A stretch of DNA of 64,000 nt, from the NCBI GenBank assembly GCA_037442205.1, contig JBBIQS010000023.1:27693-91692 (forward strand), given 5' to 3'. The translations under genes were made by a program, and so were the position numbers. The notes under the pieces are model-generated. The model saw nothing but the letters and a program-made list of their open reading frames with translations. It ran no database searches and was not told the origin of the DNA. Below are positions 33,806 to 41,854 of the stretch, one piece after another; the first letter of the stretch is position 1; every line of letters begins with the position of its first letter. The DNA is from JBBIQS01 sp037442205. Lineage in GTDB: Bacteria > Myxococcota > Myxococcia > Myxococcales > UBA5297.

Positions 33806-35275
33806 ATGTCCGAGACCGCGACCAGCAAGCCCCTCACCGTCTTCGCGCTGCTCCTCACCATGTTCATGGCGGCCATGGAGATGACCGTGGTCTCCACCGC
33901 GATGCCCACCGTGGTCGGCGACCTGGGCGGCGTGCAGTTCTACAGCTGGGTCTTCGCCGCCTACATGCTGGTGTCCACGGTCACCGTGCCGGTCTACGGC
34001 AAGCTGGCCGACCTCTACGGCCGCAAGCCGGTCCTGCTGTTCGGGCTGGCGCTCTTCCTGCTGGGCTCGACCCTCAGCGGCCAGGCGCAGTCCATGACCG
34101 GGCTCATCGTCTTCCGGGCCATTCAGGGTCTCGGAGCCGGGGCGATGCAGCCGATCTCGATGACGATCATCGGCGACCTCTTCACCATCGCGCAGCGGGC
34201 GCGGATGCAGGGGCTGTTCGGCGCGGTGTGGGGGCTGGCGGGAATCGCCGGGCCGGCGCTGGGCGGCTTCATCGTCGAGCAGCTCTCCTGGCGATGGGTC
34301 TTCTACATCAACGTGCCGTTCGGCCTGACCTCGGCGGCCATCCTCGCGGTCTCGCTGCACGAGAAGGTGGAGCGCCACGAGCGCAAGCTCGACATCCCAG
34401 GAGCGCTGGTCCTCACGCTGGGCATCACCGCCCTGCTCGCCGGGGCCCGAGGCGGGGCACTGGGAATCGCCGGGCTGGTCCTGGGCGCGGCGCTCATCGC
34501 CGGGTTCCTGATGATCGAGCGCACGGCGGCTGAGCCGCTCCTTCCTTTGGACCTCTTCCGCCGGCCGATCATGGCCGTCTCCAGCGCGACCGGTGCGTTG
34601 CTGGGCGCGTGCATGATCAGCACGGTCACTTTCGTGCCGCTCTACGCCCAGGGAGTGCTCCACCTGTCCCCGACCGGAGCGGCGTGGGCCATCATGCCGA
34701 TGCTCATCGGCTGGCCAGTGGCGAGCACGCTGAGCGGAAGGCTGCTGCCGCGCCTCGGCGCGCGGGCGCTGGTGCGAGCCGGCCTCGTCTGCGCCGCCGC
34801 TGCCGAGCTTCTCCTCGCTCTGCTGCTTCGGCCGGAGGCCTCTGTCTGGATCCCGCGAGGCGCGATGCTGCTGCTGGGAACCGGGCTGGGGCTCTCCAAC
34901 ACGGCGCTGATCATCGCGGTGCAGAGCAGCGTGGCCTGGCGCCAGCGCGGGGTGGCCACCGCCAGCACCATGTTCTTCCGCACCATCGGCGGGACCCTGG
35001 CGGTCGGGCTGCTGGGCGGGATCCTGGCGGCGGCTCTCGCAGCCGATCCACAGATTCCGGCCTCGGCTGCCGACCAGCTCCTCGGGCCGACGCATGGGCA
35101 CGATCTGGGGGCAGCGGTGCTCGCCCTGCTCGACAAGGCGCTGGTGGTCGGGCTGGAGCGAATCTTCTGGATCTTGTTTGCCATCAGCCTGGCGGCTGGT
35201 GCGATTGGCCTGCTGCTGCCTCACGTCGAGCTGAGCGCGCCCGGCGAAGCAGGCGAGGTCGCCGCCACCGAGTAG
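33806..35275 (+). CDS. MFS drug-type exporter, DHA2 (14-helix) family
   Basis: The 489-residue inner-membrane protein has 14 predicted helices and MFS signature motifs: GKLADLYGRKPVLL after helix 2 (motif A, G-x-L-a-D-r-x-G-r-k-x-x-l), MTVVSTAMPTVVGDLGG in helix 1 (motif D1, typical of the EmrB/QacA group) and GLAGIAGPALGGFIVE in helix 5 (antiporter motif C, G-x-x-x-G-P-x-x-G-G). It should export toxic compounds or drugs in exchange for protons; the substrate cannot be told. No membrane-fusion partner (EmrA) or TetR regulator is next to it, so it probably acts alone. It ends 6 bp before the convergent serine dehydratase. Confidence 0.88.
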   Translation: MSETATSKPLTVFALLLTMFMAAMEMTVVSTAMPTVVGDLGGVQFYSWVFAAYMLVSTVTVPVYGKLADLYGRKPVLLFGLALFLLGSTLSGQAQSMTGLIVFRAIQGLGAGAMQPISMTIIGDLFTIAQRARMQGLFGAVWGLAGIAGPALGGFIVEQLSWRWVFYINVPFGLTSAAILAVSLHEKVERHERKLDIPGALVLTLGITALLAGARGGALGIAGLVLGAALIAGFLMIERTAAEPLLPLDLFRRPIMAVSSATGALLGACMISTVTFVPLYAQGVLHLSPTGAAWAIMPMLIGWPVASTLSGRLLPRLGARALVRAGLVCAAAAELLLALLLRPEASVWIPRGAMLLLGTGLGLSNTALIIAVQSSVAWRQRGVATASTMFFRTIGGTLAVGLLGGILAAALAADPQIPASAADQLLGPTHGHDLGAAVLALLDKALVVGLERIFWILFAISLAAGAIGLLLPHVELSAPGEAGEVAATE

Positions 35276-35281
35276 GAGGAG

Positions 35282-36478
35282 TCAGCGGCCGACCAGCGCC
35301 AATCCGCCGGTGGCGGTCTCGCGGTACTTGGCGAGCATGTCCCGTCCGGTCTGCTTCATCACCCGGGTGACCTGGTCAAACGAGACGCGGTGCGTGCCGT
35401 CAGAGAGCAGGGCGTAATCGGCGCAGTCGACCGCGCGCGAGGCTGCGAAGGCGTTGCGCTCGATGCAGGGGATCTGCACCAGCCCGGCGATGGGATCGCA
35501 GGTCAGGCCCAGGTGATGTTCCAGGCCCATCTCGGCGGCGTACTCGATCTGCCGAGTGCTGCCGCGCATGAGCGACGCGGCGGCGGCCGCGGCCATGGCG
35601 CAAGCGGTGCCGATCTCGCCCTGGCAGCCGACCTCGGCTCCAGAGATCGAGGCGTTGGCCTTGACCAGGTTGCCGACCAGCCCGCCGATCGCCAAGGCGT
35701 GGAGGATCTCGCGGCGGCTGGAATCTAGCGCCTCTCCAAGGTAGCGCAGGGTTCCGGGGAGGACGCCGCTCGAGCCGCAGGTGGGCGCGGTGACGACAAT
35801 ATGGCCGGCGGCGTTCTCCTCGGCCACCGCCAGCGAGTAGGCGGCCAGGGTTCCGGTCCGGCGGAGCGGATCCTGGCTTTCTCGCGCTCGCAGCAGGCAG
35901 GCGCGGGCCTTGCGTGGCAGGCGCAGCGAGCCGGGGAGCACGCCCTCGGCAGCGAGTCCACGGTCGATGGCGGCGCGCATCGCCTCGTACGCTCGGTCCA
36001 GGTACTCGAAGATCGCCGGTCCCTCGCACTCTTCTACGTGGCGCCACAGCGGCTGGCCGGTTGTTTTGCTCCAGGTCAGCAGCTCGTCGAAGCTATGGAG
36101 CGCGTAGACCATCGACTCCGGGGCCGGCGCCGCGCCTTCCTCGCGCAGCGCCCCGCCGCCGACGCTGTAGACCCGCCACGGTCCGACCCGCTCGCCCGAA
36201 GCGAGCACGCCCTCCAGCTCAAGGCCGTTGGGATGGAAGGGGAGGACCTGCTCGGGCCTGAAGACGATCTCCACCGGCCTAGGGGCGAGGGTGTCTGCGA
36301 TCGCCCGGTCGGTCAGGTGGCCGCGGCCGGTGGCGCCCAGGCTCCCGTAGAGGACCGCGCGCGCCGAGGCGAGCGTCGGATGGCGCTCGAGGAAGCGGGC
36401 AGCGGCGCGCTGCGGTCCCATCGTGTGGCTGCTCGAGGGGCCGGCGCCGATTTGGAAGAGCTCCCGAAGCGATTGCAT
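35282..36478 (-). CDS. sdaA: L-serine ammonia-lyase, single-chain iron-sulfur type
   Basis: The 398-residue enzyme deaminates L-serine to pyruvate and ammonia with a 4Fe-4S cluster. The N-terminal half holds the beta-type domain (LFQIGAGPSSSHTMGPQRAA), the C-terminal half the alpha-type catalytic domain. Cluster Cys candidates are in APTCGSSGVLPG, GCQGEIGTACAMAAAAAA and LTCDPIAGLVQIPCIERN, the classic positions. The start at 36478 is chosen because AGGGGAG lies 5 nt upstream. It is convergent with the MFS gene. With serA in the same window the cell can both make and degrade serine. Confidence 0.93.
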   Translation of the reverse strand: MQSLRELFQIGAGPSSSHTMGPQRAAARFLERHPTLASARAVLYGSLGATGRGHLTDRAIADTLAPRPVEIVFRPEQVLPFHPNGLELEGVLASGERVGPWRVYSVGGGALREEGAAPAPESMVYALHSFDELLTWSKTTGQPLWRHVEECEGPAIFEYLDRAYEAMRAAIDRGLAAEGVLPGSLRLPRKARACLLRARESQDPLRRTGTLAAYSLAVAEENAAGHIVVTAPTCGSSGVLPGTLRYLGEALDSSRREILHALAIGGLVGNLVKANASISGAEVGCQGEIGTACAMAAAAAASLMRGSTRQIEYAAEMGLEHHLGLTCDPIAGLVQIPCIERNAFAASRAVDCADYALLSDGTHRVSFDQVTRVMKQTGRDMLAKYRETATGGLALVGR

Positions 36479-36528
36479 GCGGCTCCCCTGAGTCGGCAAC
36501 CTGGAACGCGCACAGCCGATTCCAGCGC

Positions 36529-37098
36529 CTAGATGCCGGCGTCAGCGGCGGGCGGAGAGCAAATCGACAACCCGAAGCCTATGTCGAGGCACTGAGGGAG
36601 ATGCGGACCGCAGTCGGACGGGCTTTGGCAGGGACCGCTGCAGTAGCCGCGGTCATCGATGCATAGGCCGCTCTCGCAATCAGCCTCGCCGGAGCAGGAA
36701 TCGATGCCGGCCTTCCCGGTTCCGCGCACCCCGTCGCAGCAGTGGCACTCGGAATTCATGCACTCGCAGGCCTGGCTCGCCCGACAGTCGGTGTTGAAGA
36801 AGCAGGGATCGCCAGCGTCGGGGATTCCGCCGTCGTAGGGCCTGCAGGCGAAAGGCAGCGAAGCGTCGCCGGCGTCGGTGGTGCCGGCGTCCGCAGCTCC
36901 ACCGTCAGTCGCCGTCGCGGTGTCAGCAGGGCCAGCGTCCGCAACTCCGCCGCTGTCAGGGGTCGTGGCGGCGTCGCTGCTCCCGGCATCAGCGCCGCTG
37001 GAGTCGGTCGCGCAGGCGATTTGAGTTAGAGAACAGGCTGTCAGCAGCAACGCGAGCAGGGGAAGCCGGGCCAGAGAAGTCGTCGCCAAGTGACACAT
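36529..37098 (-). CDS. Cys-rich lipoprotein, hypothetical
   Basis: The 189-residue product has a signal peptide and lipobox (LPLLALLLTAC). After it comes a linker of about 60 residues dominated by Ala, Asp, Gly, Ser and Thr (near residues 30-85), then a domain with 16 or more Cys (for example CRPYDGGIPDAGDPCFFNTDC, with RASQACECMNSECHCCDG). The spacing resembles small disulfide-rich repeats seen in many myxobacterial outer-surface proteins. The longer start at 37128 cannot be excluded; neither start has a convincing ribosome-binding site. Function unknown. Confidence 0.75.
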   Translation of the reverse strand: MCHLATTSLARLPLLALLLTACSLTQIACATDSSGADAGSSDAATTPDSGGVADAGPADTATATDGGAADAGTTDAGDASLPFACRPYDGGIPDAGDPCFFNTDCRASQACECMNSECHCCDGVRGTGKAGIDSCSGEADCESGLCIDDRGYCSGPCQSPSDCGPHLPQCLDIGFGLSICSPPAADAGI

Positions 37099-37158
37099 CC
37101 AGTTGATGAGAGAAGCTCTCCCGACCATAGGAGGTCGTCGAGCATCGAGGCAAGGGCG

Positions 37159-38268
37159 TCAGGCAATCGTCGCCAGCCACCCGGCAATCTGAGAGACGAC
37201 GTCGGCGCGAAGCAGCACGTCGAGGTGGTAGGCGCCGGGGATCAGCAGCAGCTGCGACCGACCGGGAATCGCCTGGTGGATGGCCAGTCCTTGGCTGGCG
37301 GGGGCGATGGCATCCTGTTCGCCGAGAACCAGCAGCAGGCGGGGAAACCGCGCCGAGGCCGCCAGACGGCGCACCAGGTCTGCCTGGCGAACGACGAGAG
37401 CGAATTCCTCGACGTAAGTGGTCTCCGCGCCAACGCGCACCGGAAACGCAGCGCGCTTGAACGAGCCGGCGGCGGGAAGCAGCCGCGGAAGGGTGCCGTG
37501 GCGCAGCGCCAGATAGATCGAGCGGTGGGCGAAGGCCCCCAGCTCCGCCCCGGTGGAGGCGCCGAGGCGCAGCTCGGTGAGCGGAGAAACGGCGATCACG
37601 CCGTCGACCGCGACTCCGCGCGCCGCGGCGTCGAGGGAGAGGACCGCTCCCATGCTCTGGCCCAGCAGCACCACGCTGCGGCACCCGGGCTGGGCGCGCG
37701 CGCAGGCGATGAGCTCGTCGATTCTTCGCCGGGACGCATCGAGGCTGAAGAGGTCGCTGCCTCCGCGCCCGTGGCCCGCGAGATGAGCGGTGAGCACTGA
37801 GCAGCCGCGCTCGAGCAGCTCGGGGAGAAGCCGCCAGAGGCCGTAAAGGCGGTCGTTGCCGCCGCCGTGGCAGATCACGACGAAGAGTCCGCTGGGATGC
37901 GGCCCGGTCAGGAGAACGGCGCCGGCGTCGGGCTCGCGCTCGATCGCGATTGCGCGCGACGCCCACCTCGCGCTCTCCCCGGGAAGAAACGGCCGGTCGG
38001 GGTCGAGCGGCCGCAGCGACGAGGAGAGGAATGCGGCGCCGCTGCCCAACAGGAAACCGGCAGCCAGGACGAGGATGTCAATGGCACTCGCCTTGGCGAG
38101 CGAGAGGGCAATGGCCAGCGGGACGAGCGAAACCGCACCCGCCAATGCACACGTCCAGCGGGGCGCCGAGCGGCCGGCTGGGATCGCGCCCGGCAGCTGC
38201 AGGCCGATGGCAGCGGCATGCAGGGCCAAGGCGCCGGCGAGAAAAGCGAGCAGGAAGGGGGTCGCCAT
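37159..38268 (-). CDS. Membrane-anchored alpha/beta hydrolase
   Basis: The 369-residue protein has three or four transmembrane helices in its first 90 residues (LLAFLAGALALHAAAIGL and following), then an alpha/beta-hydrolase domain. Catalytic motifs are visible: oxyanion turn HGGGNDR, nucleophile Ser in GQSMGAV, acid Asp in LGEQDAIAP and His in PGAYHLDVLL. This gives the full Ser-Asp-His triad, so an esterase or lipase/peptidase-like activity on the outside face is likely, but the substrate is unknown. No Shine-Dalgarno precedes the ATG; TACCGT ends 9 nt upstream. Confidence 0.82.
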   Translation of the reverse strand: MATPFLLAFLAGALALHAAAIGLQLPGAIPAGRSAPRWTCALAGAVSLVPLAIALSLAKASAIDILVLAAGFLLGSGAAFLSSSLRPLDPDRPFLPGESARWASRAIAIEREPDAGAVLLTGPHPSGLFVVICHGGGNDRLYGLWRLLPELLERGCSVLTAHLAGHGRGGSDLFSLDASRRRIDELIACARAQPGCRSVVLLGQSMGAVLSLDAAARGVAVDGVIAVSPLTELRLGASTGAELGAFAHRSIYLALRHGTLPRLLPAAGSFKRAAFPVRVGAETTYVEEFALVVRQADLVRRLAASARFPRLLLVLGEQDAIAPASQGLAIHQAIPGRSQLLLIPGAYHLDVLLRADVVSQIAGWLATIA

Positions 38269-38277
38269 TGCGGACCA

Positions 38278-38283
38278 ACGGTA
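38278..38283 (-). promoter_or_regulatory. -10-like hexamer for the alpha/beta hydrolase gene (leaderless type)
   Basis: On the minus strand TACCGT-TGGTCCGCA-ATG places a TAnnnT hexamer 9 nt before the start codon at 38268. No Shine-Dalgarno and no good -35 are visible. Confidence 0.35.
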
Positions 38284-38456
38284 TCGCTGCCTGTCTGATC
38301 GCGCAGCACGCGAGAGAGCGCCTTGGCGGTTCGCGGCCTGTGGGCCTCACTCAAACGCCTCCGCCCGATGCCCTGCCGAAAGCTCGAGCACTCGCCGCCA
38401 AGGTTGCCTAAGGGTCCAAGGACGGCTATCGATGCCGGCCACTTCGAAAGAGAGCC

Positions 38457-39455
38457 ATGCCGCACTGGTTGGTGACACTGCTCAAGATCGCGGGGATGTT
38501 CCTGGTGATGCTCACCGGGTGGCTGGCGCGCCGGCGCGGCTACCTCGGCCGGGAAAACGCCAGCGCCTTGAGCCGGCTGGTCGCCGACATCGCGCTCCCG
38601 GCGCTCATCCTCGAGCAGATGCTGACCACGGTGGACGTGCCGGCCTTGCGGGAGGGCTGGGTCATCCCGCTGTGGGCCTGCGCCACCATCGGCCTGGCGC
38701 ACGGCGTCGGCTGGCTGCTTGCTCGGTTGATGGCCTCGGCGGCGGATCGGCCGACCTTCGCCTTCTTGGTCGGGGTCCCCAACTGGATCTACCTGCCGCT
38801 TCCGATCGCCGAGGCCCTCTTCGGCGAGCAGGGGCGGCTGTGGGTCCTGCTCTTCAACGTCGGCGCGTTCTCGATGCTCTGGACGCTGGGGATCTGGACG
38901 CTCCAGAGCGGGCGGCCCAGCGCTTCGTCGCTGCGGTCCCTGGCCTTCAACCCCGGGCTGCTCGCGACCTTGGGAGGCGTGGCGCTGGCGCTGCTCTTCC
39001 CCGGGCTGCGCCAGGTGGCCTTCGCGCCGCGCGCCGGCGAGCCGGCGTGGACGCTGGCCGGGACGGCGATCTTCCAAGCGCTGCACCTGGTGGGGAGCCT
39101 CACCATCCCGCTGTCGCTGCTGATCACCGGAGCGCAGCTGGGCGGCGGGGAGGGACCCAGGCCGCCGGACAGCCGCCCGCTGGCCGGGATTCTCCTGGGA
39201 AGGCTGGCGCTGACGCCCCTGGTGACGGTCGCCCTGCTGGCCGCGGCCCGAATCGCCGGGGTCGGCTTGCCGGCTCAGGCGCGCCTGCTGGTGATCCTCA
39301 TCGCCGGCATGCCGACCGCGCTCAACTGCGTGGTGCTCACCGAGCGCTATGGAGGCGATGCCCCGCTGGCCTCGCGGGCGGTGTTCCTGGGCACCCTGCT
39401 CAGCGTGCTCACCGTCCCGGCGCTGCTGCTGCTGGTCCAGCGGCTCGGGCTCTAG
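38457..39455 (+). CDS. Auxin efflux carrier (AEC) family transporter
   Basis: The 332-residue protein has about ten transmembrane helices in two five-helix halves, with the AEC hallmarks LTGWLARRRGYLGRENASAL at the start (helix 1 and the exposed loop), LVADIALPALIL (the unwound Asn/Pro-containing helix) and MPTALNCVVLTERYG near the end. Bacterial AEC proteins export malate or other organic acids, sometimes amino acids. The substrate cannot be told here. A purine-rich AAAGAGAG precedes the ATG. It is convergent with the Crp/Fnr gene and shares no gap with it. Confidence 0.85.
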   Translation: MPHWLVTLLKIAGMFLVMLTGWLARRRGYLGRENASALSRLVADIALPALILEQMLTTVDVPALREGWVIPLWACATIGLAHGVGWLLARLMASAADRPTFAFLVGVPNWIYLPLPIAEALFGEQGRLWVLLFNVGAFSMLWTLGIWTLQSGRPSASSLRSLAFNPGLLATLGGVALALLFPGLRQVAFAPRAGEPAWTLAGTAIFQALHLVGSLTIPLSLLITGAQLGGGEGPRPPDSRPLAGILLGRLALTPLVTVALLAAARIAGVGLPAQARLLVILIAGMPTALNCVVLTERYGGDAPLASRAVFLGTLLSVLTVPALLLLVQRLGL

Positions 39456-40154
39456 TCACAGCCGCGGAAGGTTGCCCAGCGCCGCCTCGCGCAGCCCCTG
39501 CTCGTCGCGGATGCGCAGTCGTCCACCGGCCTTCTCGATGTAGCCCAGATCCGCCAGCCGCCGCAGCGAGCGCGACAGGGTTTCGCCGGTCAGGTTGAGG
39601 TGGCTGGCGAGGTGCTTCTGCAGCGTCGGCAGCCGCAGTGCCTTCTCCTCGCCGCCCAAGGTCTGCAGCAGGTAGCTGGCCACCCGGCTGGTGGCGTCGC
39701 GCAGCACGATGTCCTCCATCAGCCCGACCAACTGCCGCACCCACAGCGCCATCCCTGAGAGGATCTGCAGGGTCAGCGAGTGGTCCCGGCGCAGCGCCTC
39801 GTTGAACTTGTCCAGCGGGAGCAGGACGCACTCCGAGGGTTCAACCGCCTCGGCCCAGGCCGGGCAGCGGAACCCGCCGATGGCCGCCACCTCGGCGAAG
39901 GTGTCTCCCGGACCGGCGAGGTGGAGCACGTGCTCTTTGCCGCTGGCGCCGACCTTGAAGATCCGTACCAGCCCGCTGCCGACGATGTAGACGCCGGGGC
40001 AAGGGTCGTCCTGGCGGAACAGGGTCTTGCCCTTGGGAAACTTCTGGAGCACCGCCATCGCCTGCAGCAGCGAGCGGCCGGCGTCGTCGACGTGGGCGAA
40101 GAACCGGCAGGCGTTGAGGTAGTCGGCGAGTGACGGCTTGCGCGGCGATTTCAT
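39456..40154 (-). CDS. Crp/Fnr family transcriptional regulator
   Basis: The 232-residue regulator has an N-terminal cNMP-type sensor barrel (about 18-130, FPKGKTLFRQDDPCPGVYIV, GDTFAEVAAIGGF), a long dimer helix (about 130-165, VGLMEDIVLRDATSRVASYL) and a C-terminal helix-turn-helix (about 175-210, HLNLTGETLSRSLRRLADLG). The DNA-recognition residues E-T-L-S-R are typical of FNR/DNR-type proteins that bind TTGAT-N4-ATCAA. The N-terminal Cys cluster of true FNR is missing: the only early Cys is in LNACRFF, so an iron-sulfur O2 sensor is unlikely and a haem/NO sensor (DNR-like) or small-molecule sensor is possible. Its own start lies 6 bp from a perfect FNR-type box. Confidence 0.88.
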   Translation of the reverse strand: MKSPRKPSLADYLNACRFFAHVDDAGRSLLQAMAVLQKFPKGKTLFRQDDPCPGVYIVGSGLVRIFKVGASGKEHVLHLAGPGDTFAEVAAIGGFRCPAWAEAVEPSECVLLPLDKFNEALRRDHSLTLQILSGMALWVRQLVGLMEDIVLRDATSRVASYLLQTLGGEEKALRLPTLQKHLASHLNLTGETLSRSLRRLADLGYIEKAGGRLRIRDEQGLREAALGNLPRL

Positions 40155-40160
40155 GCTCGA

Positions 40161-40174
40161 TTGATCCAGATCAA
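40161..40174. promoter_or_regulatory. Perfect FNR/DNR box
   Basis: TTGATCCAGATCAA matches the consensus TTGAT-N4-ATCAA exactly. It lies between the divergent regulator (start 40154) and iron-sulfur protein (start 40241) genes. For the rightward gene, CATAGA (40195-40200) lies about 30 bp from the box centre, right for a class II activated promoter with a start near 40209. For the regulator gene the box is 7-20 nt before the ATG, so binding should block its own expression. Confidence 0.85.
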
Positions 40175-40240
40175 GGTGACGGCGAGCCCGGCATCATAGA
40201 AGAAGGCTCGTCCCCAAGGGGACTGGCCAAGGAGCGAAGA

Positions 40241-41002
40241 ATGCGCCGCAAGATCATCGCCATCGACGAAGAGAAGTGCGACGGGTGCGGGCAGTGCGTG
40301 CCCAGCTGCAAGGAGGGCGCGCTGGCGGTCGTCGGCGGCAAGCTCAAGCTGGTGAGCGAGGCCTTCTGCGATGGCCTGGGCGCTTGCCTCGGGGAATGCC
40401 CGCGGGACGCCATCCGGGTCGAGGAGCGCGAGGCCGACGATTTCGATCAGTCGGCGGTGGAGCGGCACCTCGCCGCGACGGCCGACCCGAAGCTGGCGGT
40501 GCTGCCAGTCCTCGGGCAGGGACACGCCGGGCACGGGCACGGCCACAGCTGCCCGGGTTCAGCGCACCGGACCATGGCCCCGGCGGCTCCATCGGCTCGC
40601 GGTCAGGAGACGGCGTCGGCCTCTCAGCTGCGCCACTGGCCGGTGCAGCTGATGCTGGTGTCGCCCCAGGCCGCCTTTCTCAAGGGCGCCGACGTCCTGC
40701 TGTGCGCCGACTGCGTGCCCTTCGCCTACCCGGACTTCCACTCCAAGCTGCTGGCTGGCAAGGCACTGCTGGTCGGCTGCCCCAAGCTCGACGACCTGCC
40801 GTTCTACGCCGAGAAGCTCGGCGCCATCTTCGCCGCCGCCCAGCCCAGGAGCGTCACCGTGGCCAGGATGGAGGTTCCCTGCTGCGGCGGAATCGCCCAG
40901 GCCGCGGTCCGCGCAGCGGCGGCGACCTGCGCCAAAATGCCGATTGAAATCCACACCTTCGGCGTCGACGGTTCGCCGCTGTCGGTGGTGGCGGCCGGCT
41001 AG
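40241..41002 (+). CDS. Two-cluster 4Fe-4S ferredoxin-type protein with His-rich linker
   Basis: The 253-residue protein starts with two ferredoxin-type 4Fe-4S motifs: CDGCGQCVPSCKEGAL near residues 14-28 and CDGLGACLGECPRDAI near 48-63. A His/Gly linker follows (GHAGHGHGHSCPGS), then a C-terminal domain with further Cys (CADCVPFAYPDFH, VGCPKLDD, VPCCGGIAQA). This arrangement is found in proteins often expressed in anaerobic or low-oxygen cells, annotated simply as 4Fe-4S binding protein; the reaction is not known. The linker may bind a metal. The start at 40241 has AAGGAGCGAAGA upstream. It is probably controlled from the FNR box 67 bp upstream. Confidence 0.85.
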   Translation: MRRKIIAIDEEKCDGCGQCVPSCKEGALAVVGGKLKLVSEAFCDGLGACLGECPRDAIRVEEREADDFDQSAVERHLAATADPKLAVLPVLGQGHAGHGHGHSCPGSAHRTMAPAAPSARGQETASASQLRHWPVQLMLVSPQAAFLKGADVLLCADCVPFAYPDFHSKLLAGKALLVGCPKLDDLPFYAEKLGAIFAAAQPRSVTVARMEVPCCGGIAQAAVRAAAATCAKMPIEIHTFGVDGSPLSVVAAG

Positions 41003-41024
41003 CCAAGCACTTTCCGGCGGCGGA

Positions 41025-41053
41025 TTGAGAAAGCGTTCACTGGCGTGTAGATT
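41025..41053 (+). promoter_or_regulatory. Sigma-70 type promoter of lpxA
   Basis: TTGAGA (41025-41030) and TAGATT (41048-41053) are separated by 17 nt and match the -35 and -10 consensus at 5 and 4 of 6 positions. Transcription would start about 41060, leaving a 20-nt leader with GGGAG before the lpxA ATG at 41081. Confidence 0.6.
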
Positions 41054-41080
41054 CCGGCCCTCGCCGCGCTGGGAGCATGC

Positions 41081-41854
41081 ATGTCCGTCCACGCCACCGC
41101 CATCGTCGCCAAGTCCGCCGAGCTCGACAGCACCGTCGAGGTCGGTCCCTACGCCGTCATCGGCCCCAAGGTCCGCATCGGCCCCGGGACGGTGATCGGC
41201 CCTCACTCGGTGATCGAGGGCAACACCACCATCGGCGCCCGCAACCGCATCTTCCAGTTCGCCGCCCTCGGAGCCATTCCCCAGGACCTCAAGTTCGCCG
41301 GGGAAGAGACTCGCCTGGAGATCGGCGACGACAACCAGATCCGCGAATTCAGCACGATGCACACCGGCACTGCCGGCGGTACTGGAGTCACCCGCGTCGC
41401 CAACAAGAACCTGTTCATGGCCTACAGCCACGTCGCCCACGACTGCCAGGTCGGCAGCGGCTGCGTGCTCGCCAACTGCGCCGGGCTCGCCGGGCACGTG
41501 ACCATCGAGGACCACGTCATCGTCGGCGGGCTGGCCGGGGTCCACCAGTTCTGCCGGATCGGCACCCACGCGTTCGTGGCCGCCGGCAGCGCGGTGACCC
41601 AGGACGTGCCTCCCTACTGCACCGTCCAGGGCGACCGCGCCAAGATGGTCGGGCTCAACACCGTCGGCCTGTCGCGCCACGGCTTCACCGAAGAGCAGAT
41701 CGGCCACATCAAGAGCGCCTACCGCACCGTCTTCCGCCGCAAGCTGGGCGTGCGCGAGGCGGTGGCCCAGGCCCGCGCCGAGCTGGGCAGCCGTCCCGAG
41801 GTCGCCCTGTTCCTCGACTTCATCGAGGGCTCGGAGCGCGGGGTCGCCCGGTGA
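41081..41854 (+). CDS. lpxA: Acyl-ACP--UDP-N-acetylglucosamine O-acyltransferase
   Basis: The 257-residue enzyme adds a 3-hydroxyacyl chain to UDP-GlcNAc in the first step of lipid A synthesis. The first 180 residues show the hexapeptide repeats of a left-handed parallel beta helix (for example PYAVIGPKVRIGPGTVIGPH). The catalytic His is expected in MAYSHVAHDCQVG, and the C-terminal helical domain (FTEEQIGHIKSAYRTVF) is in place. lpxA is often next to fabZ and lpxD, which are not in this window; here it is paired only with lpxI. A good promoter and GGGAG ribosome-binding site precede it. Confidence 0.95.
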   Translation: MSVHATAIVAKSAELDSTVEVGPYAVIGPKVRIGPGTVIGPHSVIEGNTTIGARNRIFQFAALGAIPQDLKFAGEETRLEIGDDNQIREFSTMHTGTAGGTGVTRVANKNLFMAYSHVAHDCQVGSGCVLANCAGLAGHVTIEDHVIVGGLAGVHQFCRIGTHAFVAAGSAVTQDVPPYCTVQGDRAKMVGLNTVGLSRHGFTEEQIGHIKSAYRTVFRRKLGVREAVAQARAELGSRPEVALFLDFIEGSERGVAR

